Shown: one piece after another, positions 33,076 to 40,354 of the stretch
Layout of the letters: the number at the start of each line of letters is the position of its first letter
Numbering within the stretch: the first letter of the stretch is position 1
NCBI GenBank assembly: GCA_019118245.1
Contig: DWZJ01000099.1
Span: forward strand, 1-51,857
Source: Candidatus Oscillibacter excrementigallinarum
GTDB lineage: Bacteria; Bacillota; Clostridia; Oscillospirales; Oscillospiraceae
Reading direction: 5' to 3'
DNA length: 51,857 bases
Program-made: the position numbers and the translations under genes
Notes under the pieces: generated by a model
What the model was told of the DNA's origin: nothing
Seen by the model: the letters and a program-made list of their open reading frames with translations, nothing else
Database searches by the model: none

Positions 33076-35254
33076 GGTCCAATGCCTCCTCTGTCAGCCC
33101 GCAGGCGTCCAAAAAGTCCTGGTAGGTCAGATAGGGATACGCGGGGTCCAGCTCCCGGTTGAACAGGCCGCGCAGGATCTGGTCCATGGCGCTCTCGCTG
33201 CCCACCAGCTGTTCCGCCTTCAGAATCTTCAGCGGCATCTCGCAGTACTGCCGCACATAGGTCAGTGCGTTGGTGATCTCCAGCTGCTTATCCTCCGGCA
33301 GCCGCTCCAGATAGTCCGGGTGGCGGACGTAGAAGCTCAGATAGTAGCCGTCCACCGCCTGCCGCCACTGGTCCACGTAGTGCTTCTGCGCATAGTCCGC
33401 CCCGTAGAGCTCCTTGACGATGCGGTAGGTGGTGTAGACCGTCAGGCCCTCGGCGGACCAGGGACTGGCCGCATCCGCCGTGTCGAACATGTTGCCCAGG
33501 CCCCACCACTGGTGGACCAGCTCGTGGATCATGACCTCCCCGGCTCCGCCGCCCTTGCCGGTGTCGTCCAGGTTGACGGTGGTGAAGTCCGCCTCATCCA
33601 GCAGGCTGGCCCCGTCCACGGCGTAGCCGCCGCCGGCCACCCGGCTTTGGATGAGCTTCAGGGTATCCCCGGCGCCGAAGGACAGCTGACCGTAGTGGGC
33701 GGTGCAGTAGTCCACCACCGCCCGCACCGCGTCCGCCGCCCCGGCGGCCTCCATGACGGCCTGATGCTTGCGGCCGTAGTAGAACTCGAGGGTGATGCCG
33801 CCGGCCTGGATGTCCTGGCGGACATAGTCCCCGGCATAGAGGATGCCGCCGGGGCTGTTGGACGCATAGCGCCAGGTCCTGGCACCGTCCTCATGCTCCG
33901 CGACCACCGCCGCGTCGCTGGTCCCGAAGGGGATGGCCAGCATGGCGCCGGGCAGGGTGACCTCCACGGTGGTGGGATAGCCCTCCTCTCCAGGCAGCAC
34001 GTTCAGCAGATAGGGGAACAGCCGCTGGTTCTCCAGGCACAGGTAGATCTCGCTGATCTCCGGGTCGCCCTGGACGGTGGAGGAGAGGTTCCAGTCCTTG
34101 GGAAAGCCACCGTACTCCAGGGTCAGTTCCACCTCTCCGTCCGCCGGGAGGGCGATCTCCCACAACGCCATGTTGCTCTCCTCATAGCCGGTGCGGACGG
34201 CGGAGACCGTCTCCCCGTCCACGCTGGCGGTCAGGTCGTAGCCAGGGTCCACCCCGAAGCAGGCCGTCCACGCCTTTCCGGAGGTGTTATGGAATCGATA
34301 GACGGCCTGCCCCTCCACCGTCCCGGCATCCGTGTCTGGGAACACCTGAACGGTGCGGTCCAAAAGAGTGACGCCCTCCGCGTAGTCAAGCTCGTAGAGT
34401 TCCATGGCAGTCAGATCCGGATTGCTGTTGTCGTAGAAGGGCTGGGCGGCATAGGCAGTGCCGGAGCAGGCCAGCAGCGCCAGGGCGATGACGGGCCGCC
34501 AGACCCGCCGGACGCTCCGGGCCAGGGAACCAAGGAGCCCCTTCCCGTACTGCCGGATGCAGAGATAGGACACGCCCCACGCCCCCGCCAGGGCCGCCAG
34601 CCAGGTGAGCCGCATCCAGGCCACGGACCGGAAGACGCGGAAGTTGGAGAAGTCGTCGGACAAGGCCCACACGCAGGGGTTCAGCCAGCACAGCTGCCAG
34701 TCGTCCGCCCATACCGTCAGGCTCAGGCCGGCGAAGGCGGCGAACAGCACCAGGGACAGATCCGTCCGCCGGGTGAACTGATAGGCGGCCCCAGCGGCCA
34801 GGATGGCCAGCGGCAGGGCCAGCCCCAGGAACAGGAGATAGGCCAGCGCATAGTCCACCCCGTCAAAGACCGCGCCCATGAGCCAACGGCTGACGGGGAG
34901 CCATGCCAGCATGGCGAGGCCTGCTGTCAGCGCTGCCGCCGCTATGAGCGCCAGCAGGCGCACCCAGGCCATGGTGAGGGGAGAGACCGCCGCGTCCGTC
35001 AGCACGTCCGCCCGGCTGCGGCGGGCCCGGTCCAGGTCAAAGACCGTCAGCAGGGCGAACAGGATGCCGCCCGCCGCGCCCCCGGCGATGGCGGGGTTCG
35101 CCAGGTACATGGAGAGCATGGTGCTGGCAGTGGCGGGCTTGTACAGCGTCAGCCCCGCCGCCGGGGACAGGACCGTCAGCAGGACCGCCAGCCAGGTCAG
35201 GCGGCTGCGCAGCAGCCGTCCCAGCTCCAGGGGAAAGAGGCGAAGCGTTTTCAT
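33068..35254 (-). CDS. ABC-2 membrane domain fused to M1-family metallopeptidase
   Basis: A 728-residue fusion. Residues 1 to about 275 carry an ABC-2-like membrane domain with about six to seven helices (FPLELGRLLRSRLTWLAVLL near the start). After a further hydrophobic stretch (WRPVIALALLACSGTAYA) comes an extracellular M1 peptidase-like part with the zinc motif HELVHQWW (His577, Glu578, His581) and a candidate third ligand Glu602. The spacing from the second His to this Glu is two residues longer than in classical M1 enzymes, and no GAMEN motif is seen, so aminopeptidase activity is uncertain. ATG 35254 follows AAGGAGG and overlaps the ATPase stop (ATGA). A peptide-processing or peptide-sensing transporter is a reasonable guess. 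Confidence 0.85.
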   Translation of the reverse strand: MKTLRLFPLELGRLLRSRLTWLAVLLTVLSPAAGLTLYKPATASTMLSMYLANPAIAGGAAGGILFALLTVFDLDRARRSRADVLTDAAVSPLTMAWVRLLALIAAAALTAGLAMLAWLPVSRWLMGAVFDGVDYALAYLLFLGLALPLAILAAGAAYQFTRRTDLSLVLFAAFAGLSLTVWADDWQLCWLNPCVWALSDDFSNFRVFRSVAWMRLTWLAALAGAWGVSYLCIRQYGKGLLGSLARSVRRVWRPVIALALLACSGTAYAAQPFYDNSNPDLTAMELYELDYAEGVTLLDRTVQVFPDTDAGTVEGQAVYRFHNTSGKAWTACFGVDPGYDLTASVDGETVSAVRTGYEESNMALWEIALPADGEVELTLEYGGFPKDWNLSSTVQGDPEISEIYLCLENQRLFPYLLNVLPGEEGYPTTVEVTLPGAMLAIPFGTSDAAVVAEHEDGARTWRYASNSPGGILYAGDYVRQDIQAGGITLEFYYGRKHQAVMEAAGAADAVRAVVDYCTAHYGQLSFGAGDTLKLIQSRVAGGGYAVDGASLLDEADFTTVNLDDTGKGGGAGEVMIHELVHQWWGLGNMFDTADAASPWSAEGLTVYTTYRIVKELYGADYAQKHYVDQWRQAVDGYYLSFYVRHPDYLERLPEDKQLEITNALTYVRQYCEMPLKILKAEQLVGSESAMDQILRGLFNRELDPAYPYLTYQDFLDACGLTEEALDLG

Positions 35255-36120
35255 AGGGCCGCCTCCTTGGAATGGAGATGGATGAGGTAGAGGTAGGCGT
35301 CCTCCAGAGACGGCTCCGACGGCTGGACATAGGCGGGCAGCGTGTCCGCCACCGCCCGGCACCGGACGCCATGGCTGGTGTTCACCCGGGCGGTGATGTG
35401 GAGCCCCGCCTCCTGACCGGCCTCCCGCTCCCAGAACACCCCCACGTGGCTGGCGGCGGACTGGATCAGCGCCTCCGGCGTGCCGGTGAACAGGACCTGG
35501 CCGTGGTCCATCACCACCAGCTGGCCGCACACGGACTGCACATCTTCGATGATGTGGGTGGACAGCAGCACCAGCCGCTCCTGGGCGGCCCGGGAGAACA
35601 GGTTGCGGAAGTGGATGCGCTCCTCCGGGTCCAGGCCCACCGTGGGCTCGTCGAAGATCAGGAAGGGCGGGTCCCCCAGCAGCGCCTGGGCGATGCCCAC
35701 CCGCTGGCGCTGTCCGCCGGACAGGGTGCGGATGGGGACCCTGGCCTTTTCCTCCAGGTTGACGGCCTGAATCACCGCTCGAATGGCGACCTTCGGCTGC
35801 TTCAGCCCTTTCAGGGCGGCCATGTAGTCCAGAAACTGCGTCACGGTGAGCTCGTCGAACAGCCCGAAGTCCTGGGGCAGATACCCCAGCCGGGCTTTCA
35901 GCTGCCGCTCCGCCTTCTCCAGCGGCTGCCCATCCACCAGGATAGTCCCGGCGGTGGGGGTCAGAGCCGCCACCAGCAGCTTCATCAGGGTGGACTTGCC
36001 CGCCCCGTTGGGCCCCAGCAGGCCGATGAGGCTGGGAGATTTCAGATCCAGGTCCAGCCCCTTCAGCGCCTGTTTTCCGTTGGGATAAGTCATACTGACG
36101 TTTTGAATGTTGAGTTCCAT
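35251..36120 (-). CDS. ABC transporter ATPase of the M1-peptidase operon
   Basis: A 289-residue ATPase: Walker A GPNGAGKST (about 36-44), signature LSGGQRQRVGIAQALL, Walker B FLIFDEPTVGLDPEERI, and a short C-terminal extension. It is the first gene of the operon, read ATPase, ABC-2/M1 fusion, permease. ATG 36120 follows AAAGGA; the open frame further upstream overlaps the promoter. It is probably switched on by the two-component system at 37755-39924, whose own promoter carries the same repeats. Confidence 0.88.
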   Translation of the reverse strand: MELNIQNVSMTYPNGKQALKGLDLDLKSPSLIGLLGPNGAGKSTLMKLLVAALTPTAGTILVDGQPLEKAERQLKARLGYLPQDFGLFDELTVTQFLDYMAALKGLKQPKVAIRAVIQAVNLEEKARVPIRTLSGGQRQRVGIAQALLGDPPFLIFDEPTVGLDPEERIHFRNLFSRAAQERLVLLSTHIIEDVQSVCGQLVVMDHGQVLFTGTPEALIQSAASHVGVFWEREAGQEAGLHITARVNTSHGVRCRAVADTLPAYVQPSEPSLEDAYLYLIHLHSKEAAL

Positions 36121-36151
36121 ATTCGGGTTCCTTTCTGCTTGGGATGGAGAA

Positions 36152-36220
36152 AGGATACCAGGGCTGTGTGGAGAAGTCTTGGGAACTGTATGGAGTTTTC
36201 GTGGAGAAATTTCTGGAAAA
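36152..36220 (-). promoter_or_regulatory. Promoter with 11-bp phased TGGAG repeats for the ABC/M1 operon
   Basis: The minus-strand -10 is TATCCT (36157-36152) with no good -35. On the plus strand the repeats TGGAGAA (36169), TGGGAAC (36180), TGGAGTT (36191) and TGGAGAA (36202) follow at exact 11-bp steps, and TGGAAAA begins at 36214. An OmpR-type response regulator site overlapping the -35 is the natural reading. Confidence 0.65.
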
Positions 36221-36250
36221 AGGAGCCAGTTCTGTTTGAACTGACTCCTT
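36216..36250 (-). terminator. Terminator of the VanZ-like gene
   Basis: A 12-bp stem with one mismatch (36221-36232 with 36238-36249) and T5 on the minus strand (A5 at 36217-36221 on the plus strand). It lies downstream of the VanZ-like stop and before the ABC/M1 promoter. Confidence 0.75.
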
Positions 36251-36314
36251 TCCACGATTTAACGGCAGACTGATAGGACACCGCATATTTTATTTCACGT
36301 TTTGGCCTGATAAA

Positions 36315-36845
36315 TCAAGCACAAAACCTTGTATTCTCCCAGTGGAACAGGACCTTTATGATAAATGGCTTGCACACAACATATGCGGTATAGCCGATTA
36401 TTCCGCCAATGGTATTTGTGATTACATCCGTTATATCAGATGATCTTGCTCCATTGATCAATGGCTGTAAAATCTCTATGCAGATACCCAACAGGAGCGC
36501 ATACAAAAGGGCTTTGAATGCCGTGATGGATCCTCTCTTTACGCATGGTAGCAAAAATCCAAAAGGAATCGTCATGACCACATTGAGAACCACTTGCCTT
36601 GTAAAGTCACCCCTTCTCTCCAATATGTCAATAAATGGAATAAGATTCATTGGCATATAAGGGTGATTAAAAATAAAAGGCAGAGAGGTTATAATTGGCA
36701 TCAGCGTAAAATACAACACAAATGACAAATATATATACATCGCAGTATTTACAAGCAATGCAATTTTTCCAGTTGCTTTCCATCTTTTGTAAAAACAAAA
36801 TGTATACAGTAAAATTAGAGCAACAAAATCTATCACGATTCCCAT
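36315..36845 (-). CDS. VanZ-like family membrane protein (AT-rich, probably acquired)
   Basis: A 176-residue membrane protein with about five helices and VanZ-family features: MNLIPFIDI, VVLNVVMTIPFGFLLPC, and the EILQP-INGARSSDITDVITNTIGGIIGY region. VanZ-like proteins are linked to low-level teicoplanin tolerance and to signal-peptide-like processing contexts, but most have unknown roles. Base composition is clearly AT-rich (AAA, ATT, TTT codons) against the GC-rich neighbours, a sign of horizontal transfer. A minus-strand promoter and terminator make it a single-gene unit. Confidence 0.85.
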   Translation of the reverse strand: MGIVIDFVALILLYTFCFYKRWKATGKIALLVNTAMYIYLSFVLYFTLMPIITSLPFIFNHPYMPMNLIPFIDILERRGDFTRQVVLNVVMTIPFGFLLPCVKRGSITAFKALLYALLLGICIEILQPLINGARSSDITDVITNTIGGIIGYTAYVVCKPFIIKVLFHWENTRFCA

Positions 36846-36905
36846 GTAATAATTCCTTAATCATCAACAAGTATTGCCAATAGCATCTCAAAATTTGGTA
36901 TACGC

Positions 36906-36934
36906 AGTGTACTATATTTATACGAGCTAGTCAA
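36906..36934 (-). promoter_or_regulatory. Promoter of the VanZ-like gene
   Basis: On the minus strand TTGACT (36934-36929) and TACACT (36911-36906), 17 bp apart, at the edge of the AT-rich patch. Confidence 0.6.
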
Positions 36935-36938
36935 GGCA

Positions 36939-37079
36939 GAACCGCGCCGCTACCCGGACCCCGGTTGCCGGATTCTCGATAGTACACGCTGCCTGTGCCG
37001 GTCCAGGATCATCTGCACCAGATACAGCCCAAGGCCCCTGCCGCCGGTGGCCCGACTCCGGGAGCCCACGGCCCGGCAG
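36939..37079 (-). pseudogene. Broken fragment of a histidine kinase 3' end
   Basis: On the minus strand this encodes GSRSRATGGRGLGLYLVQMILDRH in two overlapping pieces, the G2-box end of a kinase ATP-binding domain. It closely matches the 3' end of the intact kinase at 37799-37938 by direct comparison, then shifts frame after LDRH by a single-base loss and stops early. It lacks the rest of the kinase. It flanks the hydrolase gene on the other side from the intact kinase, in the same orientation, so it is the scar of a duplication or of a lost paralogous two-component system. Confidence 0.75.
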
Positions 37080-37083
37080 GCCG

Positions 37084-37713
37084 TCAGGGATGGGCGGCAT
37101 AAAAGGCGTTCAGCCGTTCCGCAAGCGCCTTCGGGTTTTCTTCATTCACCACATGGCCGGTATGCTCGATGAGGTGCGATTCCGCGCCTGGGATATGCTG
37201 CGCCAGGTAATGAGCAGACTTGAGATTGGAGCGGTCCTTCTCCCCGCAGAGGATCAGAGTCGGGCACCGGATCTCCTGTACGCTGCCGCTGAAATCAAGG
37301 TCCTTCATGGAGCTGCCCAGAACAAACGTGTTCTCCTTGTCAAAGGCCATGGTCTCAAACATGGATCTGGGCAGCAGGCGAAAGACCAGATTTTGGAATC
37401 CAAATGCTGCTTTTGGGACCCTGTGGGGCGTCCCGATCAGCACCAGGGTCTTCACCTTCTCCGGATGGTCCAGCGTATAGCGCAGGGCCAAAATCCCGCC
37501 CAGGGAGAGACCGCACAGATGGACCGGCCCGTCGATGCGGTCACAGGATTCCGCAAACGCCGCGCAGAGGTTTCCGTAGCTTGCCGCCCTGCCGGCAAGC
37601 AGGGCGGAGAGGTCCGGGCACAGGACGTCCTCCCGGTTCTCCAGGCGGGAAACAGTCTCCGCCCAGCTGTCCGCCTTGTGGCCGGAACCGTGGATCAGAA
37701 GGATTTTCTCCAT
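37084..37713 (-). CDS. Alpha/beta hydrolase
   Basis: A 209-residue alpha/beta-hydrolase-fold protein with a complete catalytic triad pattern: nucleophile elbow GLSLGG (Ser70), acid in CGEKD (Asp160) and His187 in HTGHVVN. The oxyanion-type HGSG motif lies at residues 8-11. The substrate (ester, thioester or other) is unknown. ATG 37713 follows AGGAGAG; the open frame upstream overlaps the kinase stop. It lies 41 bases after the intact kinase, possibly cotranscribed with it, and between two copies of kinase 3' sequence. Confidence 0.85.
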   Translation of the reverse strand: MEKILLIHGSGHKADSWAETVSRLENREDVLCPDLSALLAGRAASYGNLCAAFAESCDRIDGPVHLCGLSLGGILALRYTLDHPEKVKTLVLIGTPHRVPKAAFGFQNLVFRLLPRSMFETMAFDKENTFVLGSSMKDLDFSGSVQEIRCPTLILCGEKDRSNLKSAHYLAQHIPGAESHLIEHTGHVVNEENPKALAERLNAFYAAHP

Positions 37714-37754
37714 AGGCCTCTCTCCTGTCAGGCAATTCAAGTGCGTCTTATTTA

Positions 37755-39278
37755 TCATACCACGGTTTCAGACGGAAGTCCACCGTTGGAGCAGGGCAAA
37801 AACCGCACTGTTGCCCGGACCCCGTCCGCCGTATTCTCGATGGTGCACACCGCCCCGTGTCGGTCCAAAATCATCTTTACCAGATACAGCCCCAGGCCGC
37901 TGCCGCCGGTGGCCCGGCTCCGGGAGCCCTCCGCCCGGTAGAAGGGCTCGAACAGGCGGGGCAGGGCCTCCGCGCCGATATGGGCGCCTGTGTTCTCCAC
38001 CGTCAGGGCGGGGCATCCCTCCAGCAGGCCGCACCACACCCGGACCTCCGCGTTCTCCGGCGAGTAGAGGGAGGCGTTGGACAGCAGGTTCCCCACGGCC
38101 TTCCCCAGCAGGGCATCGTCTCCGGTCACCGTGAGCCCGGGCGTCAGGTCGGACACCAGCCGCTGGCCCCGCTGCTCCAGCAGCTCCCGGTCCAGCGCCA
38201 GCTGACGCTCCAGCAGGGCGACCAGGTCCACCGGCGCCTGGTTCACCGGGACGGAGCCGCTCTCCATCCGGGAGATGGCCAGCATCTCCTGGACCAGGGA
38301 TTCCATCCGTCCCGTCACCTGGAGGGCGCGCAGCATGTACTTGTCCCGGTCCCGGTAGACGCCCACACCCTCCAGCATCCCGGTCAGCTGTCCTTTCAGG
38401 ATGGTGACCGGGGTCTTCAATTCATGGGAGGCGGCGGAGAAGAAGGCTGTCCGCTGCCGGTCCAGCGCCCGTTCCCGCTCCACTTCCCCCCGGAGGGACT
38501 GGTTGGCGGACTCCAGCTCCCGCAGGGCCGTGTCCAGCCGGCGGGCCATCTCGTCCAGACTCCGGCCCAGCTGGCCGATCTCATCCGGCCGGGTCTCCCC
38601 GCACTTCCACTGGAAATCCAGCTCCGCCATCTTTCCGGCGATGGCGCTGATACGGACGATGGGCTTTGCCAGGCAGCGGGAATACCCCACCGCGCACAGC
38701 AGGGAGAAGGCCAGCAGGGCCAGGGCCAGCCAGGGAGCCACCCGTCCCAGGGCTTCCACCGCCTGATTGGCCAGACGGAGCTGGGGAGAGACCAGCAGCT
38801 GATAGGTCCCCTCCTGGTCGGCGAAGGTGATCGGGGCAGTGAGGATCCCCGTCTGTGTGGCGGTCACCACGCTGTCGGCCCGGTCGATCTGCACCTGGTA
38901 GGTGTCGGCGTCATAGGTCTGGACCGAGTTGTCCGCCCCGGACACGGTGACGGACACCTGCCAGTCCTCCGCCGGCAGGACCAGCAGGGAGCCGGTGTCC
39001 GCCTCCGCCCCGCCGGGGGCCGCCAGGGCCGCCTCCGCCCCACTCTCCCGGACGAAGGCGTCCAGAAGGGGGCCCGCGTCGGCCAGGTCGGTCTGCGCCA
39101 GCTGCTGGGTAAGGTCGTCCACCTGTGCCTGGAGCCGGTCACTGATCACGGCGGTGTAGGTGATGGGGGTGGCCCAGGCGATGAGGCCGAAGGTGAGCCC
39201 CCCCGCCCCCAGCAGCAGCAGGAAGGTGAGCAGGAAGATACGGACAGCCAGCCGCTCACGGATTTTCTTTCGCAGCAC
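37755..39278 (-). CDS. Sensor histidine kinase with HAMP domain
   Basis: A 507-residue membrane kinase. Helices at about 12-36 and 180-198 bracket an extracellular domain of about 140 residues; a HAMP domain follows (about 200-250: AKPIVRISAIAGKMAELDF), then the phosphorylation motif SAASHELKTPVTI (His285) and an ATP-binding domain with N-box GNLLSNASLYS, VENTGAHI and G2 GGSGLGLYLVK. It is VanS-like in overall build. It overlaps the response regulator by 23 bases. The ligand is unknown; probable targets are itself and the ABC/M1 operon. Confidence 0.9.
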   Translation of the reverse strand: MLRKKIRERLAVRIFLLTFLLLLGAGGLTFGLIAWATPITYTAVISDRLQAQVDDLTQQLAQTDLADAGPLLDAFVRESGAEAALAAPGGAEADTGSLLVLPAEDWQVSVTVSGADNSVQTYDADTYQVQIDRADSVVTATQTGILTAPITFADQEGTYQLLVSPQLRLANQAVEALGRVAPWLALALLAFSLLCAVGYSRCLAKPIVRISAIAGKMAELDFQWKCGETRPDEIGQLGRSLDEMARRLDTALRELESANQSLRGEVERERALDRQRTAFFSAASHELKTPVTILKGQLTGMLEGVGVYRDRDKYMLRALQVTGRMESLVQEMLAISRMESGSVPVNQAPVDLVALLERQLALDRELLEQRGQRLVSDLTPGLTVTGDDALLGKAVGNLLSNASLYSPENAEVRVWCGLLEGCPALTVENTGAHIGAEALPRLFEPFYRAEGSRSRATGGSGLGLYLVKMILDRHGAVCTIENTADGVRATVRFLPCSNGGLPSETVV

Positions 39279-39924
39279 GGTAGCCCACCCCTCTCACGGT
39301 CTCGATGTAGTCCCGGCCCAGCTTGTGCCGGAGGTTTTTGATGTGGCTGTCCACCACCCGCGCGTCCCCGAAGAAGTCGTAGCCCCACAGCCGGGAGAGC
39401 AGCATCTCCCGGGTGAACACCCGCCCCGGCGCGGCGAGAAAGGTGCACAGCAGCTCGAACTCCCGGGCGGTCAGGTCCAGGGGGCGGCCCGCCAGGACCG
39501 CCTCCCGGGTGTCGGGGCAGACCACCAGATCCCGGTACCGCAGGCAGTCGTCCTCCTCCGGGCCGCCGGTGCGGCGGAGGATCACCCGGATCTTCTCCAG
39601 CAGGACCGGCATGGAGAAGGGCTTGGTCACATAGTCGTCGATGTCCAGGCCGAAGCCCCGCAGCTGCTGGGCCTCCCCGTCCAGGGCCGTCAGCATCACC
39701 ACAGGCACCTGGGAGGACCGGCGGATGCGGCGGCAGACCTCAAAGCCGTCCACTTTGGGCAGCATGACGTCCAGCAGCACCAGGTCAAAGGGGGCGCTTT
39801 CAAAGGCGTCCAGCGCCGCCGCGCCGTCCCCGGCCGCGGCGGTCTCATACCCCGCGTCCCGGAGATAGGCGCTCAGCAGCTCCTGGATGTCCGGTTCATC
39901 TTCTACGATCAGAATGCGTTTCAT
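39256..39924 (-). CDS. OmpR-family response regulator (VanR-like)
   Basis: A 222-residue regulator with receiver domain (Glu8/Asp9, phosphoacceptor Asp52 in VLLDVMLP, Lys in DDYVTKPF) and C-terminal winged helix (LTAREFELLCTFLAAPGRVF, ARVVDSHIKNLRHKLG, VRGVGYRA). The ATG at 39924 follows AGGTGATG. Phased TGGAG repeats in its own promoter suggest autoregulation; the same repeats occur before the ABC/M1 operon about 3.7 kb away on the same strand. Confidence 0.92.
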   Translation of the reverse strand: MKRILIVEDEPDIQELLSAYLRDAGYETAAAGDGAAALDAFESAPFDLVLLDVMLPKVDGFEVCRRIRRSSQVPVVMLTALDGEAQQLRGFGLDIDDYVTKPFSMPVLLEKIRVILRRTGGPEEDDCLRYRDLVVCPDTREAVLAGRPLDLTAREFELLCTFLAAPGRVFTREMLLSRLWGYDFFGDARVVDSHIKNLRHKLGRDYIETVRGVGYRAAKENP

Positions 39925-39942
39925 GTGTCATCACCTGGGTGG

Positions 39943-39977
39943 AGTATACCACGGAATTGTGGATTTGGCATGGAGAT
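39943..39977 (-). promoter_or_regulatory. Promoter with TGGAG-type repeats for the two-component system
   Basis: The minus-strand -10 is TATACT (39948-39943). On the plus strand TGGATTT (39960-39966) and TGGAGAT (39971-39977) are 11 bp apart; the first repeat is 12 bp from the -10, exactly as in the ABC/M1 promoter. TCCACA and TGGTAT (minus strand) occupy identical positions in both promoters. Confidence 0.6.
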
Positions 39978-40354
39978 TTTCCACTTTTTCCACCAGCGGG
40001 ATGGGGAGGCCGAAAGACGCCCCGCAGAGAAAAATTTTCACCGGCCTCCGCGGCCCCGCCGTTTTGCGTTTTTTCGCCGAAATAACCGGCTATGATGAGG
40101 AAAACACCCTTTGTCCTTCGGCTGCGCCATAGGTCAGCGGCCGTCGGCGGACAGGCCCGGGCGCAGCGGCCGGATGCGGAACGGCAGGCGCCTGGATGGA
40201 AAGAGGGGGTGCCGTGCAGGGATGCCTGAGACAAGGTGACAGGAGAGAACACAGGCTCCGGAGGCCCCAGGGCGGGGACGGAGGACCTGGCGAATGGCGT
40301 GGGAGATCGGAGCTTGCCTTCCGGAAACGGAGACTACGATCACGAGGTGACGGT
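39978..40354. other. Non-coding leader region before the giant surface protein gene
   Basis: No gene is seen. A TATGAT at 40091-40096 may be a -10 but lacks a good -35. The stretch to 40354 is GC-rich with several possible stems: GCCTG/CAGGC around 40224-40255, a TCCGGAAACGGA tetraloop hairpin at 40319-40330, and TCAC-GAG-GTGA at 40340-40349, which would pair the ribosome binding site of the giant gene. No known riboswitch class was recognised. Confidence 0.4.

Noticed and set aside
35255-36286. An in-frame upstream extension of the M1 fusion protein to 1072 residues
   Set aside because: The extension overlaps the ATPase gene in another frame and has no domain; ATG 35254 with AAGGAGG is the natural start.
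40097-40354. A cyclic-di-GMP riboswitch before the surface protein gene
   Set aside because: The characteristic conserved core sequences of class I or II are not visible.
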